From Caproicibacterium lactatifermentans (GTDB lineage: Bacteria; Bacillota; Clostridia; Oscillospirales; Acutalibacteraceae), in NCBI RefSeq assembly GCF_013315815.1, contig NZ_CP046051.1:1549501-1613500 (forward strand): a stretch of DNA of 64,000 bases, read 5' to 3'. A program made the position numbers and the translations under genes. The notes under the pieces were generated by a model. That model saw only the letters and a program-made list of their open reading frames with translations, made no database searches and was not told the origin of the DNA. This document shows positions 17,160 through 26,847 of the stretch, piece after piece; within the stretch, counting starts at the first letter, position 1, and each line of letters begins with the position of its first letter.

Positions 17160-18023
17160 TCAGCCGAAATATGCAATCGCGGTGCTTCCGCAGGGTAGCG
17201 TGAAGCCCGTACTGCTGACACGCAGACCAATCTCTCCCGACTCCACTGTGCCGCCGAACTGCGGCTGCAGCATAACGCCCAGCAAGTACTGCATAACGGC
17301 CGGAGAAAGCCCTGTCGTATAAGAATTAAGCAAAAAGAACAACGGCTTTGCACTGAGGATAGGAATACATTGACTGACCAGCCCATACAGCTGCTCTTCC
17401 AGTTTCCAAACCTCCCCGCCGGGTCCGCGCCCATAAGACGGCGGGTCCATGATAATGGCATCATAGTGATGACCGCGGCGGTGTTCACGCTGCACAAATT
17501 TGGTGCAGTCGTCCACCAGCCACCGGACCGGCCGGTCCGCCAAACCGCTGGCAGCGGCATTTTCTTTTGCCCACTGTACCATGCCTTTGCTGGCGTCCAC
17601 ATGGCAGACAGAGGCACCCGCCGCCAAACAGGCCAGCGTAGCCGCGCCGGTATACCCGAACAGGTTGAGCACCTGAATGGGACGGCCGGCGGACCGGATA
17701 CGCTGCATGGCATACTTCCAGTTGACTGCCTGTTCCGGGAAAAGGCCGGTATGCTTAAAGCCCATGGTCTTTAACCGAAACGTCAGTCCTTCCCAGTGAA
17801 TGTCCCACACCGGCAGAACTTTGTGCAGCATCTGCCAATGTCCGCCACCTGAACTGGAACGGATATAATGTGCATCCGCCTGTTTCCAGCGGGGGTCCCT
17901 GCGCGGTGTATCCCAAATAATCTGCGGGTCCGGCCGGGTAAGCAGTACACTGCCCCACCGTTCCAGTCTCTCTCCGCGGGAAGTATCCAAAAGTTCATAG
18001 TCCTGCCATTCTGCGGTGCGCAT
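17160..18023 (-). CDS. Class I SAM-dependent rRNA methyltransferase (RlmI/RlmK-like)
   Basis: The 287-residue protein has the SAM-binding motif VLNLFGYTGAATLA near residue 118, the acidic VDASKGMVQWAKEN and the NPPY-like catalytic motif MDPPSYGRG. These are typical of the RlmI/RlmK group of 23S rRNA cytosine/guanine methyltransferases. No N-terminal PUA domain is present, so the exact target base is uncertain. It lies 58 bp after glmM and may be read through from it. Confidence 0.85.
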   Translation of the reverse strand: MRTAEWQDYELLDTSRGERLERWGSVLLTRPDPQIIWDTPRRDPRWKQADAHYIRSSSGGGHWQMLHKVLPVWDIHWEGLTFRLKTMGFKHTGLFPEQAVNWKYAMQRIRSAGRPIQVLNLFGYTGAATLACLAAGASVCHVDASKGMVQWAKENAAASGLADRPVRWLVDDCTKFVQREHRRGHHYDAIIMDPPSYGRGPGGEVWKLEEQLYGLVSQCIPILSAKPLFFLLNSYTTGLSPAVMQYLLGVMLQPQFGGTVESGEIGLRVSSTGFTLPCGSTAIAYFG

Positions 18024-18081
18024 TCTGTTACTCCTTTAATCTTTGCAGATATATAAAATATAAAAATACGGCAGACAGCGG

Positions 18082-19431
18082 TCAGGCAAGCTGCTCTTTT
18101 ACAACCGCCGCAACGGATTCCGCAACAGTATGAATCAGCTTTTTGTCCAGCCCTTCCACCATAACGCGCAAAAGCGGCTCGGTGCCGGAGGGGCGCACAA
18201 TAATGCGTCCGTCGCTGCCCAGCTGTTTGCGTGCCTTTTCAACTGCGGCAGCAACTTTCTCATCGGTGGCAAAACGTTTTTTGCCGTCCGGCTCCACTTC
18301 CACGTTAATCAGCACCTGCGGGTAACGTGTCATCAGTGTAGCAAGGGAGCTAAGCTTTGCCTGACGGCGCTTCATGATTGCCAGCAGCTGGGCGGCGGTC
18401 AGTTCACCGTCACCGGTTGTGGCATAATCCAAGAAAATGACATGGCCGCTCTGTTCACCGCCAAAGTTGTAGCCTTCCTGCTGCATTTTTTCCAGCACAT
18501 AGCGGTCACCGACCTTGGTTGCCTCAAAGTGCATGCCGTTGTCCTCACAAAAACGGCTGAAACCCATATTGGTCATAATGGTACCGACCGTGGTATCCTT
18601 TGCCAACACGCCGCGGGATTTCATATCTGCCGCACAAATGGCCATAACAAAGTCGCCGTCCACCAGCTTGCCCTTGTCGTCCACCGCAAGGCAGCGGTCC
18701 GCGTCACCGTCAAAAGCCACACCGGCGTCCAGTCCTGCTTCCCGTACAAAAGCCATTAAGCTTTCCATATGGGTGGAACCGCAGCGGTCGTTGACATTTA
18801 CGCCGTTTGGCTGGTCTGAAATCATGTGGCACTCCGCGCCGAGCTTGGTGAAAAGCTTTTCCGCTGTGCGGGAAGCGGCGCCGTTGGCACAGTCAATGCC
18901 AATATGCAGGCCATCCAAAGAATCCAGAACCGTTTCCGCAATATGATTGATATAGTCCTCCACAGCATCCGGTTCAACGGTCACGGTACCGATATTGCCG
19001 CCGACCGGAACCGGTACACCTTTGCCGCCGGAGAGGACAATCGTTTCGATTTTATCCTCCAGTTCGTCCGGCAGCTTATAGCCGTCGCCGGAAAAAATCT
19101 TAATACCGTTAAACTGGCAGGGGTTATGGCTGGCGGTCAGCATAACACCAGCATCTGCCTCATACTTGCCGACCAAAAAAGCAACGGCCGGCGTGGGGAT
19201 AACCCCCAGCTGTACGACATCGGCACCTACGCTGCAAAGACCGGCCGTAATAGCAGCCTCCAGCATATCAGAAGAAATACGGGTATCCTTGCCAATCAGA
19301 ATACGCGGGTGACGATTTTCAGCGTCCGTAAGAACCGTTGCCGCCGCACGGCCAATCTGCAATGCCAGCTCACAAGTAAGTTCTTTGTTTGCAATTCCCC
19401 GGACACCGTCCGTACCAAATAGTCTGCCCAT
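18082..19431 (-). CDS. glmM: Phosphoglucosamine mutase
   Basis: It converts glucosamine-6-phosphate to glucosamine-1-phosphate for UDP-GlcNAc and peptidoglycan synthesis. The 449-residue protein has the N-terminal GRLFGTDGVRG, the phosphoserine loop TASHNP near residue 100, the Mg-binding DGDADR loop, and the C-terminal phosphate-binding RPSGTEPLLRVM. The ribosome site AGGAG precedes the ATG by nine bases. Confidence 0.97.
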   Translation of the reverse strand: MGRLFGTDGVRGIANKELTCELALQIGRAAATVLTDAENRHPRILIGKDTRISSDMLEAAITAGLCSVGADVVQLGVIPTPAVAFLVGKYEADAGVMLTASHNPCQFNGIKIFSGDGYKLPDELEDKIETIVLSGGKGVPVPVGGNIGTVTVEPDAVEDYINHIAETVLDSLDGLHIGIDCANGAASRTAEKLFTKLGAECHMISDQPNGVNVNDRCGSTHMESLMAFVREAGLDAGVAFDGDADRCLAVDDKGKLVDGDFVMAICAADMKSRGVLAKDTTVGTIMTNMGFSRFCEDNGMHFEATKVGDRYVLEKMQQEGYNFGGEQSGHVIFLDYATTGDGELTAAQLLAIMKRRQAKLSSLATLMTRYPQVLINVEVEPDGKKRFATDEKVAAAVEKARKQLGSDGRIIVRPSGTEPLLRVMVEGLDKKLIHTVAESVAAVVKEQLA

Positions 19432-19504
19432 TGTTTTTCACTCCTATATCAATCTGTCTGTCTATATTTTCTATCTATAAAATCCCTATATAGGGAAAGA
19501 AACC

Positions 19505-20563
19505 TTAGTAAATCTTCTGCTGCTGCGGGACGTCCTCTCCCGGCGGCTTCAGGCCCAAATGGCAATACGCCGCCTTGGTCGCAACACGGCCGCGCGGCGT
19601 GCGTGCCAGAAAACCAATCTGCATGAGATATGGCTCATATACATCCTCCAGGGTGACCGCCTCCTCCCCAATGGCAGCGGCCAGCGTTTCCAGGCCGACC
19701 GGTCCGCCGTTGTAGTAACGAATCATCGTGGTTAGCAGCCGCCGGTCATTGGCATCCAATCCCAATTCATCGACTTCCATGCGGTCCAATCCCAGCTTAG
19801 CGGTATTGTAATTGATAACACCGTCGTCACTGGAAACCTGCGCAAAATCCCGTACCCGTTTGAGCATTCGGTTGGCAATGCGCGGGGTACCGCGGCTGCG
19901 CGAGGCAATCTCCAGCGCACCATCGGCATCGATAGCAATGCCCAGAATTTTCGCAGACCGTGTGACTATTTGTGCTAACTCCTGCGGAGAATACATTTCC
20001 AGACGCAGCACCACACCAAAGCGGTCCCGCAGCGGTGCGGAAAGCTGACCTGCCCGGGTAGTGGCACCCACTAGTGTAAACTTCGGCAGCGGCAGGTGGT
20101 AGCTTGCCGCCATCTGTCCTTTGCCGGTAATAATATCAATGGAGTAATCCTCCATTGCCGGATACAAAATTTCCTCTACGGTACGCGGCAGGCGGTGCAC
20201 CTCATCAATAAACAGTACATCCCCCTGGTTCAGGTTTGTCAGAATCGCCGCCAAATCGCCGGGCCGTTCAATGGCTGGACCGGAAGTGACCCGCAGGTTT
20301 ACTCCCAGCTCGTTTGCAATAATACCTGCAAGCGTTGTTTTGCCCAGTCCCGGTGGCCCGTAAAGCAGTACATGATCCAGCGTTTCCTGCCGCTGGAGGG
20401 CCGCTTCTATAAAGACAGCGAGGTTGGACTTCACCTTTTCCTGCCCGATATAATCCGCCAGGTGGCGCGGCCGCAGCGGATTTTCCGTTTCTTCATCGTC
20501 CGGTGAATATTCCGGTGCGACCATTCGGTTCTCCAAATCAAAGTCGTCTTCCTTGTACTCCAA
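19505..20563 (-). CDS. ruvB: Holliday junction branch migration ATPase RuvB
   Basis: This hexameric AAA+ motor drives branch migration with RuvA. The 352-residue protein has Walker [10 protein letters not shown], Walker B FIDEVHRL, sensor GATTRAG and a C-terminal winged helix ([13 protein letters not shown]). The start is TTG with AAAGGAGG eight bases upstream. It is third in ruvC-ruvA-ruvB. Confidence 0.97.
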   Translation of the reverse strand: MEYKEDDFDLENRMVAPEYSPDDEETENPLRPRHLADYIGQEKVKSNLAVFIEAALQRQETLDHVLLYGPPGLGKTTLAGIIANELGVNLRVTSGPAIERPGDLAAILTNLNQGDVLFIDEVHRLPRTVEEILYPAMEDYSIDIITGKGQMAASYHLPLPKFTLVGATTRAGQLSAPLRDRFGVVLRLEMYSPQELAQIVTRSAKILGIAIDADGALEIASRSRGTPRIANRMLKRVRDFAQVSSDDGVINYNTAKLGLDRMEVDELGLDANDRRLLTTMIRYYNGGPVGLETLAAAIGEEAVTLEDVYEPYLMQIGFLARTPRGRVATKAAYCHLGLKPPGEDVPQQQKIY

Positions 20564-20609
20564 GCTGGCAGCCTCCTTTCCCCGGCGTTTTCACCGGCAC
20601 CCTTTCCGC

Positions 20610-21215
20610 TTATCTGGCACTGCCAAAGCTTTTCAGTGCCAGACGAATCAGTTCTTCCACCGGCAGGCTGCTGTCCAGTTTGGCGACCGCGCTGTTTGCC
20701 TCACTGACAGAGTATCCCAATACCGTCAGGGCATTGACTGCCGCTTCCGCATTGCCCGCCGCCGAAAGAACGCCAGTCGGCTGCTGCAATAGGGACGGGT
20801 CGGCGGCCTGCATAGATTTTACTTTATCTTTCATTTCCAGCACAATGCGCTGGCCAAGTTTTGGTCCTACCCCGTTCGCACGAGTAAAGGCCTTGCTGTC
20901 ACCCGTAGCGGCCGCGGCAGCGACCTGCTCCGGCGTCAGTACAGAAAGAATGGACAGCCCTGCCTTTGGTCCCACACCACTGATAGTTGTCAGCATTTTA
21001 AAGCAGTTCAGTTCTGCCTTGGTTGCAAAACCAAACAGCTCCAGCGCATCTTCCCGCACATTCAGGTGTGTATAAAGTTTTGCTTCCTGTCCAAGCTGCG
21101 GCAGTGCCTTTTGCGTGTTCATAGTCGTACGGCATAAAAAGCCAACACCCGCGCATTCTATCACTGCAATGTTAGGCTCTATGTGTGTTAAAGTACCTTT
21201 TAAGCTGTAAAACAT
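20610..21215 (-). CDS. ruvA: Holliday junction DNA-binding protein RuvA
   Basis: RuvA tetramers bind the four-way junction and load RuvB. The 201-residue protein has the N-terminal OB fold (MFYSLKGTLTHIEPN), two helix-hairpin-helix motifs (ISGVGPKAGL and ANGVGPKLGQRIV) and the C-terminal RuvB-binding domain. The start at MFYSLKG is ten bases after the ruvC stop. The longer upstream frame would run into ruvC. Confidence 0.96.
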   Translation of the reverse strand: MFYSLKGTLTHIEPNIAVIECAGVGFLCRTTMNTQKALPQLGQEAKLYTHLNVREDALELFGFATKAELNCFKMLTTISGVGPKAGLSILSVLTPEQVAAAAATGDSKAFTRANGVGPKLGQRIVLEMKDKVKSMQAADPSLLQQPTGVLSAAGNAEAAVNALTVLGYSVSEANSAVAKLDSSLPVEELIRLALKSFGSAR

Positions 21216-21225
21216 TCTGTGCCTC

Positions 21226-21735
21226 CTACTGACGGAACTGTTCCAAAGTCTGGCGGCGCATGGCGCTGGCACTTGCCTGCCCGTGGGTAATGGCCATAGC
21301 CAATGCATCCGCTGTATCGTCCGGCCGAGGAACCTCTTTCAGGCACAGCAGGCGGCGTGTCATTTCCATGACCTGCGGCTTTTTGGCATTGCCATAGCCG
21401 GTTACCGCCTGCTTCACCTGCATGGGCGTGTATTCGTACACGGGGCACACGGCCTGCTGACAGGCCAGCAGAATAACGCCTCTGGCTTCTGCCACACCGA
21501 TGCCGGTTGTTTTATTGTTCGTAAAATACAGTTTTTCAATCGCGGCGGCCTGCGGCTTCCAGCGTTCCAGCACAGCATTTAATTCATCATAAATTTGCTG
21601 CAGACGCAGACCGAACGGTGCACCTGCCGGCGTAGTGATAGCACCGGATGCCAGCGGAACATAGCGCCCTGCCCGCGTGCGCAGAACGCCCCAGCCAACA
21701 ATGGCATAGCCCGGGTCTATCCCCAAAACAATCAC
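21226..21735 (-). CDS. ruvC: Crossover junction endonuclease RuvC
   Basis: It resolves Holliday junctions by paired nicks. The RNase H-like core shows the first catalytic aspartate in VLGIDPG, glutamate in AAIEKLYF and the C-terminal DDTADALA acidic pair. I prefer a GTG start at 21735 (169 residues), because AAGGGGG lies seven bases upstream and the family begins here. An ATG 36 bases earlier has no ribosome site. Confidence 0.95.
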   Translation of the reverse strand: MIVLGIDPGYAIVGWGVLRTRAGRYVPLASGAITTPAGAPFGLRLQQIYDELNAVLERWKPQAAAIEKLYFTNNKTTGIGVAEARGVILLACQQAVCPVYEYTPMQVKQAVTGYGNAKKPQVMEMTRRLLCLKEVPRPDDTADALAMAITHGQASASAMRRQTLEQFRQ

Positions 21736-21783
21736 GCCGGCGCCCCCTTTTCTGCCAAATTCTGCAGACATCAGTTACACGTC

Positions 21784-21811
21784 ATTATAACACATTTTTA
21801 TGCAAAAGCAA
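21784..21811 (-). promoter_or_regulatory. Promoter of ruvCAB
   Basis: On the minus strand TTGCTT (21806-21811) and TATAAT (21784-21789) have a 16-bp spacer, about 50 bp before the ruvC start. No SOS box of the Gram-positive CGAACN4GTTCG type is visible. Confidence 0.6.
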
Positions 21812-21866
21812 AACGGAAACGCGGCGGTTTTCACTTAGAATTTCTTCGTGATTTTTAATAAAATGA

Positions 21867-21895
21867 TTGCTGAAAATAAAAAATCCGTGTATACT
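21867..21895 (+). promoter_or_regulatory. Promoter of the polyphosphate kinase 2 gene
   Basis: TTGCTG (21867-21872) and TATACT (21890-21895) are 17 bp apart. They leave a leader of about 90 bases before the AGGAGG site. Confidence 0.7.
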
Positions 21896-21990
21896 TAATA
21901 CCGATTTTTGGAAGGTACCTCTCCTTTCTGTCAAATATCTGCAGTGGTGCTAGGACATACCGCCGTTTCTATGAACAGGAGGCCCCTCTT

Positions 21991-23505
21991 ATGCTGGAAA
22001 AAGTAAATATGAAAGAAACCGTTTTCAAAGAAGACTACAAAAAGCGAATCAAGCCGCTGCAGGCATCGCTGTCCGCACTGGACGGCCCGATGAAAGCCGC
22101 CGGTCTGCCCGTTATCATTCTGTTTGAAGGCTGGGGCAGTTCCGGAAAGGGCCGTGTGATTTCCCGCCTGATTCTCAATTTTGACCCGCGCTGGTTTACA
22201 GTCGTCAACACACAGCCGCCCACCCCGCTGGAACGCCGTGAACCGGTCATGTGGCGTCACTGGCTGACACTGCCGGAGGCCGGACAAATGTCCATTATGG
22301 ACCGCTCCTGGTACCAGGAAGTCAGCATTCTCCGACTGGAGGAAGCGGTGGATGACCTGACAAACCTGCGCCATATGAACGAAATCAACAATTTCGAGCG
22401 TAACCTGACCGACAACGGATATTTAATTATTAAGTTCTTTCTCCATATTACACAGAAAGAGCAAAAGGCACGGCTGGAAAAACTGGACAGCGACAAAAAC
22501 ACCGAATGGCGCGTCACGCCGGATGACTGGCGCCGCTGCCGTCAGTACGACAAATACTATAGTGTCTTTGATGAAATGCTGGAGTATACCAACACCCCCT
22601 ATGCGCCGTGGCACGTCATCTCCGGCATGAACGATGAAGTGCGCACGCTTGCGGTGTTTCGCACAGTAAACGACGCTGTACACAAAGCGCTGAAACTTCA
22701 TGCGGAAAAGGCCGCTGTACCGCAGACCGCTTCCGGCGCCATTGACCCCGGGCTGTATCACTTGCTGACCATGCCAAAAATACAGAATGTTGACCTTTCT
22801 CCAACCTTGAAAAAGGACAAGTATAAAAAACATCTGAAAAAAGAGCAGGCGCGCCTTTCGGAACTGCACAATATCATCTACCGCAGAAAAGTGCCCGTCA
22901 TAATTGTATATGAGGGCTGGGACGCCGCCGGAAAAGGCGGCAATATCAAGCGTGTTTCCGAAGCGCTGGACCCGTGCGGCTACGAAGTTGTGCCGATTGC
23001 TGCACCAAGCTGGGAAGAAAAAGGCCGACATTTTCTATGGCGTTTCTGGCGGCACCTGCCAAAGGACGGCCATATTGTTATCTTTGACCGTTCATGGTAC
23101 GGCCGTGTCATGGTGGAACGCATTGAGGGATTCTGCACGCCGGAGGATTGGCAGCGTGCTTACCGCGAAATCAATGAATTCGAGCGGCAGCTGCACGACT
23201 GGGGCGCCGTCATCATCAAATTCTGGCTGCAGATAGACCCAGACGAACAGCTGCGCCGGTTTGAAGCCCGGAAGAATGACCCCACAAAACAGTGGAAAAT
23301 TACAGATGAAGACTGGCGCAACCGCAAAAAATGGCCGCAGTATGAAACAGCTGCCAATGATATGTTGCAGTACACTTCCACCGACTTTGCCCCATGGCAC
23401 ATTATTGAAGCAGACGATAAAAAATTTGTGCGTGTAAAAACGCTGGAACTCATCAATCAGTCAATTGTAAATCGGCTGGAAAAGGATAAAAAACATCATC
23501 TCTGA
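21991..23505 (+). CDS. Polyphosphate:AMP phosphotransferase (tandem PPK2 domains)
   Basis: Two PPK2 domains lie in one 504-residue chain. The N-terminal one has Walker A EGWGSSGKG near residue 47 and Walker B IMDRSWYQEV. The C-terminal one has EGWDAAGKG near residue 308 and IFDRSWYGRV. This two-domain layout is typical of class II PPK2, which phosphorylates AMP to ADP with polyphosphate. The C-terminal domain is closer to the consensus and is probably the catalytic one. The N-terminal domain is degenerate in its lid. It stands alone with its own promoter and terminator. No ppk1 or ppx is nearby. It would recharge adenylates from polyphosphate stores. Confidence 0.92.
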   Translation: MLEKVNMKETVFKEDYKKRIKPLQASLSALDGPMKAAGLPVIILFEGWGSSGKGRVISRLILNFDPRWFTVVNTQPPTPLERREPVMWRHWLTLPEAGQMSIMDRSWYQEVSILRLEEAVDDLTNLRHMNEINNFERNLTDNGYLIIKFFLHITQKEQKARLEKLDSDKNTEWRVTPDDWRRCRQYDKYYSVFDEMLEYTNTPYAPWHVISGMNDEVRTLAVFRTVNDAVHKALKLHAEKAAVPQTASGAIDPGLYHLLTMPKIQNVDLSPTLKKDKYKKHLKKEQARLSELHNIIYRRKVPVIIVYEGWDAAGKGGNIKRVSEALDPCGYEVVPIAAPSWEEKGRHFLWRFWRHLPKDGHIVIFDRSWYGRVMVERIEGFCTPEDWQRAYREINEFERQLHDWGAVIIKFWLQIDPDEQLRRFEARKNDPTKQWKITDEDWRNRKKWPQYETAANDMLQYTSTDFAPWHIIEADDKKFVRVKTLELINQSIVNRLEKDKKHHL

Positions 23506-23518
23506 TTTTTCCGACAAC

Positions 23519-23567
23519 AAAAGAGGGCCCTGCCCACAGATTTCACCATCTGTAGGCAGGACCTTCT
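23519..23567. terminator. Bidirectional terminator between ppk2 and the thrE-like genes
   Basis: A long hairpin (CCTGCC.ACAGAT against ATCTGT.GGCAGG, stem over 15 bp) with T-rich flanks on both sides lies between convergent genes. Confidence 0.82.
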
Positions 23568-23587
23568 TGATTTTCGATGTGTCAAAT

Positions 23588-24064
23588 CTATTTGGAAGAG
23601 GCGTCACTCTGTCTTCTGAGGCGTTCCTCTTCTTTTTGATGTTTTACCGTCGTGAACAAGCGTACTGTGGAGGAAACCAGCAAAACACCCAGTGCAATTG
23701 CACCTGCAATGCCAAAGGTATGCAGACCTGTACTTAAAAACCTGCTGTTGTCACCGGAAACCGCGTACTGCATAGTGTTGTAAATGCCGCCGCCTGGCAC
23801 CATGGGCAGCATGGAAACCAGTAGGAAACCTGTGACCGGTGTTTTATTCAGCCGCGCCATCACTTCCGAATAAGCCGAAACGGCGATGGAGGCCATTAGG
23901 TATTGAAACAAATCATTATGGGAAAAGCCAAATAAAAGATAAATGCACCAGCCAATCGCACCGCCAAGTGATGCCCAGACCATTCGCCAGCCTTTCAGGT
24001 GCACACACATACAGTATGCCACACAAGCAACAAAGCCATAACAGCACGGAAGCAGGAACTGCAT
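23588..24064 (-). CDS. Threonine/serine exporter family protein, small subunit (ThrE_2/DUF3815)
   Basis: The 158-residue protein has four to five hydrophobic helices and the conserved PMVPGGGIYNTM loop of the C-terminal half of ThrE. It lies three bases after the larger half (24068-24832). The two together make a split ThrE exporter, which exports threonine and serine in Corynebacterium. The substrate here is inferred from family only. Confidence 0.88.
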   Translation of the reverse strand: MQFLLPCCYGFVACVAYCMCVHLKGWRMVWASLGGAIGWCIYLLFGFSHNDLFQYLMASIAVSAYSEVMARLNKTPVTGFLLVSMLPMVPGGGIYNTMQYAVSGDNSRFLSTGLHTFGIAGAIALGVLLVSSTVRLFTTVKHQKEEERLRRQSDASSK

Positions 24065-24067
24065 TTG

Positions 24068-24832
24068 TCACACCCCCCACAGAATTCTGGAAATGACCAT
24101 GACAACGCCAACTCCCAGTGCAATCGCCATGGCAACCAGCATACTTTCCACAAAACGCAGCATACCGGAAAGGTAATCAGCAGAAAGGATATCCCGCATA
24201 AAGCTGGTAATCGCGATTCCAGGAACCAAATTCATAACACCGCCGATAATCATGTGGTCAATGCTTAAACTCGGGAAAAAATGTGCCGCGCTCAAACAGA
24301 TAATGCCGATGCCCGCACTTTCCAAAATGGTAGAAAAGAAAGAATTGGCATGGTATTTTAAAAAGACACCCTGCATCCAACAGACCAGCAGACCGGTCAG
24401 AGCACTGACTGCCGCATCCGCTGCACTGCCGCCATAGAAGAGTGTAAAGCCAAAGGCCACACCCGCAAATCCGAGTGTGCGCAGCCAGCGGGGACTCCCC
24501 GAAGATTTTTCTATCTCCAGCACCTGTTCTTTCAGCTTATCCAGCGGTGGCCGCACATGACAGGCATGCCGGCACAGGTCATTCAAACGGTCAACTTTTT
24601 CCAAGTCCATGCAGCGGTCTTCTATTTGGCAAATACGCGTAATAGGCACGCCGTCTGGCCGCGAAATGGTCACATTGATGCAGGTCGTCAGGGCAAAAAT
24701 ATTGCTGTCCGCAACGTGATAGGCCGCAAAAAAACGATGCATAGATTCCTCTGCACGGTAAATTTCTGCACCATATTTTATCAGCAGACAACCTATTTCC
24801 ATGCATACTGAAACCAGTTCATTATAGTCCAT
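24068..24832 (-). CDS. Threonine/serine exporter family protein, large subunit (ThrE_1/DUF1212)
   Basis: The 254-residue protein has an N-terminal soluble region with GCLLIKYGAEIYRAEES, the DUF1212 signature. Five transmembrane helices and the MNLVPGIAITSFMRDI loop follow, matching the corresponding loop in the small subunit. It is the penultimate gene of a probable six-gene run that starts at the DEAD helicase. Confidence 0.88.
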   Translation of the reverse strand: MDYNELVSVCMEIGCLLIKYGAEIYRAEESMHRFFAAYHVADSNIFALTTCINVTISRPDGVPITRICQIEDRCMDLEKVDRLNDLCRHACHVRPPLDKLKEQVLEIEKSSGSPRWLRTLGFAGVAFGFTLFYGGSAADAAVSALTGLLVCWMQGVFLKYHANSFFSTILESAGIGIICLSAAHFFPSLSIDHMIIGGVMNLVPGIAITSFMRDILSADYLSGMLRFVESMLVAMAIALGVGVVMVISRILWGV

Positions 24833-24853
24833 CCTCGTATTCCCCCGGCCAGA

Positions 24854-25519
24854 TTATAAATGAAGCCTTCTGCGTAGTTCCTCTCTGACTTTCCTGCCGC
24901 GAAAAATCAGCATAGCCGCCAGCATAACCGTGCTTACACCTACACACAGCAGGCTGGGCAGCGGCACCGTAATGCAGCCTGTTAAAAGCAGAACCAGCTG
25001 AATAACACCCATCAGGGCATCCACCAGCAAATACACAATCAAGCTGCCAGCCGCCACATGGAACAGGCGGCTGAGAAACACAAGTACAACCATAACACCC
25101 ATGCTGACGATTGGCAGTACATAATTGATGCTCCATCCCCACCAACCGGTAAAATAATCCCACAGGACACTCAGCAGACCGACTAAAAAGACTTCCCATA
25201 CCATGGTCTTTGGGATATTCCGCTGTTTATAAAGTGCCAGCCCCAGCGTCATCCACATACAGACAACACCGCCCAGCACAAAAAGACTCCACTGCCCATG
25301 TTTGCGAAACAAAAAATTCAGCAGCAGACAGATAATACACGCCGACACACTGGAAAGCGCCAGAATGGAAATCCACAGCTTATGTTTTTTATGTTCATTG
25401 GGCAGTCTTGGGAAGCCGCTCGGCTCCGCTTCACCGTGCAGAACTGCATTGCAGAGCGGGCAGTGCTCCCGATTTCCCCGAACACTAACTTTACACTTAT
25501 CACAGTATTTCAATATCAT
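24854..25519 (-). CDS. Zinc-ribbon membrane protein (DUF6320 type)
   Basis: The 221-residue protein has an N-terminal zinc ribbon, CDKC at 6-9 and CPLC near 21-24. Six hydrophobic segments and a short basic tail (REELRRRLHL) follow. I recognise the architecture as DUF6320-like, of unknown function. It starts eight bases after the acyltransferase stop codon, so it is probably translated with it. A role as membrane partner of that enzyme is suggested by position only. Confidence 0.7.
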   Translation of the reverse strand: MILKYCDKCKVSVRGNREHCPLCNAVLHGEAEPSGFPRLPNEHKKHKLWISILALSSVSACIICLLLNFLFRKHGQWSLFVLGGVVCMWMTLGLALYKQRNIPKTMVWEVFLVGLLSVLWDYFTGWWGWSINYVLPIVSMGVMVVLVFLSRLFHVAAGSLIVYLLVDALMGVIQLVLLLTGCITVPLPSLLCVGVSTVMLAAMLIFRGRKVREELRRRLHL

Positions 25520-25527
25520 GCGCCCCC

Positions 25528-26793
25528 TTACCTGTTTTCTGAAAGGTTTGTGTCAACCTCCACTGGAATTCCCTCCGCTGTCAGAAAGCGGAAAAAGCAG
25601 CGCTGAATATCTGTATCCGCAAAAGCGGAAGAAAAGCTGAATGTAATTTTGTCCTCATAGGTCAAACTGCATAGCTGCATCTTTTCTGTACTGACAAAGA
25701 CCGCAAACTGGCGCAGATAGGGCGCAACCTGCGGCGGCATATGGATAATGCCAACATTAGAAACCGCGCTGGTCTCTTTTCGGCTGGTGGAACGGTAGCC
25801 CACACGCATGGCAAAATCCTTACAAGACAGCGGTGAAATCCGCGCAAACGGGTTTCGGATAAGCCCTATATACTGGTTAACACGGTACTGCAGCTCCGCC
25901 GGAGAAAGGCCCTTCTGAAACTGCTGTTCCAACGTATGCAGGATATCCTGCATACTGCCGTCTCCTTTGGAAAAGTTGTAGCCAACGTCCATAACACTGA
26001 AAAAGTTGCGCGCTGAAGCGGAACGGAAATGGTTGCGCAGATTGACTGGAACAGCCAATACAACCGGCCGCTTCAGGTCCCGCACCGGCATTTCGCTGCG
26101 AATGGCACGAATCACCAGCGCGCACAGCACCATCGTCAGGCTTGTTTTGCAGCGGTGACTGTAGTCCAACAGGGCTTTGACCGGCGCCGTTCCAATGACA
26201 ACATTCAAATTTCCGTCCGGCTCTTTCGTTCCATGCAGGTGCAGAGCACGGTGCACATGGCGTGTTTTCGGCTTTTTTTGATGATTCGCATACCGCTCAA
26301 AACTGTCATCCATGCTTTGTGTTTCACTGGCATCATAGTCAAGGTCCGGCAGTCCCCCCAGTTCTTTGGGGTGTACAATCTGCAAATACCGAAAAATAAG
26401 AACCCGCAGAAAGTGCATAGCACCGGTTCCGTCCGAAACAGCGTGAAACACTTCCAGATTAACATGGCATTCATAGTAAGTTACTTCAAACAGCAGCGTG
26501 TGTACGTCACGGTCATAAAGCGGCGAACACGGCGGCCGATACTCTTTTCGTGCCACGGGGCGAATATCTGATTCCTCCAAGTAATACCAAAACATGCCAC
26601 GTTTCAAAATGACTTGAAAGCCTGGGAACAGCTCCAGTGTCTGCTCCAGCGCCTGCTGCAGCGGACCCGGCTGTACCAGTTCCTTCAGTTCGCAGACAAA
26701 ACAAAACACCTTGGGGTCGCGGCGGCTGCTGGTACATGGAAAAATTTTCGCTGCTGTATCCAGCCGTGCCCACCGAAACTTCGAATGGCTCAA
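25528..26793 (-). CDS. Condensation/CAT-fold acyltransferase (alcohol acetyltransferase-like)
   Basis: The 421-residue protein has the HxxxDG motif HAVSDGTGAMHF near residue 142, the acyltransfer site shared by chloramphenicol acetyltransferases, NRPS condensation domains, PapA5 and yeast alcohol acetyltransferases. A second-half VPVNLRNHF matches the structural DFG-region strand of the fold. The start is probably TTG at 26793, with AAGGAGG seven bases before it. An upstream ATG has no ribosome site. No carrier protein or NRPS lies nearby, so a free acyl-CoA donor and an alcohol or lipid acceptor are most likely. The neighbours are an esterase upstream and a membrane zinc-ribbon protein downstream. 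Confidence 0.78.
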   Translation of the reverse strand: MSHSKFRWARLDTAAKIFPCTSSRRDPKVFCFVCELKELVQPGPLQQALEQTLELFPGFQVILKRGMFWYYLEESDIRPVARKEYRPPCSPLYDRDVHTLLFEVTYYECHVNLEVFHAVSDGTGAMHFLRVLIFRYLQIVHPKELGGLPDLDYDASETQSMDDSFERYANHQKKPKTRHVHRALHLHGTKEPDGNLNVVIGTAPVKALLDYSHRCKTSLTMVLCALVIRAIRSEMPVRDLKRPVVLAVPVNLRNHFRSASARNFFSVMDVGYNFSKGDGSMQDILHTLEQQFQKGLSPAELQYRVNQYIGLIRNPFARISPLSCKDFAMRVGYRSTSRKETSAVSNVGIIHMPPQVAPYLRQFAVFVSTEKMQLCSLTYEDKITFSFSSAFADTDIQRCFFRFLTAEGIPVEVDTNLSENR

Positions 26794-26847
26794 GATTCTC
26801 CCTCCTTCGCCCGCCGAACAGGTTTTCACAATTCTTGTGTGAAACTT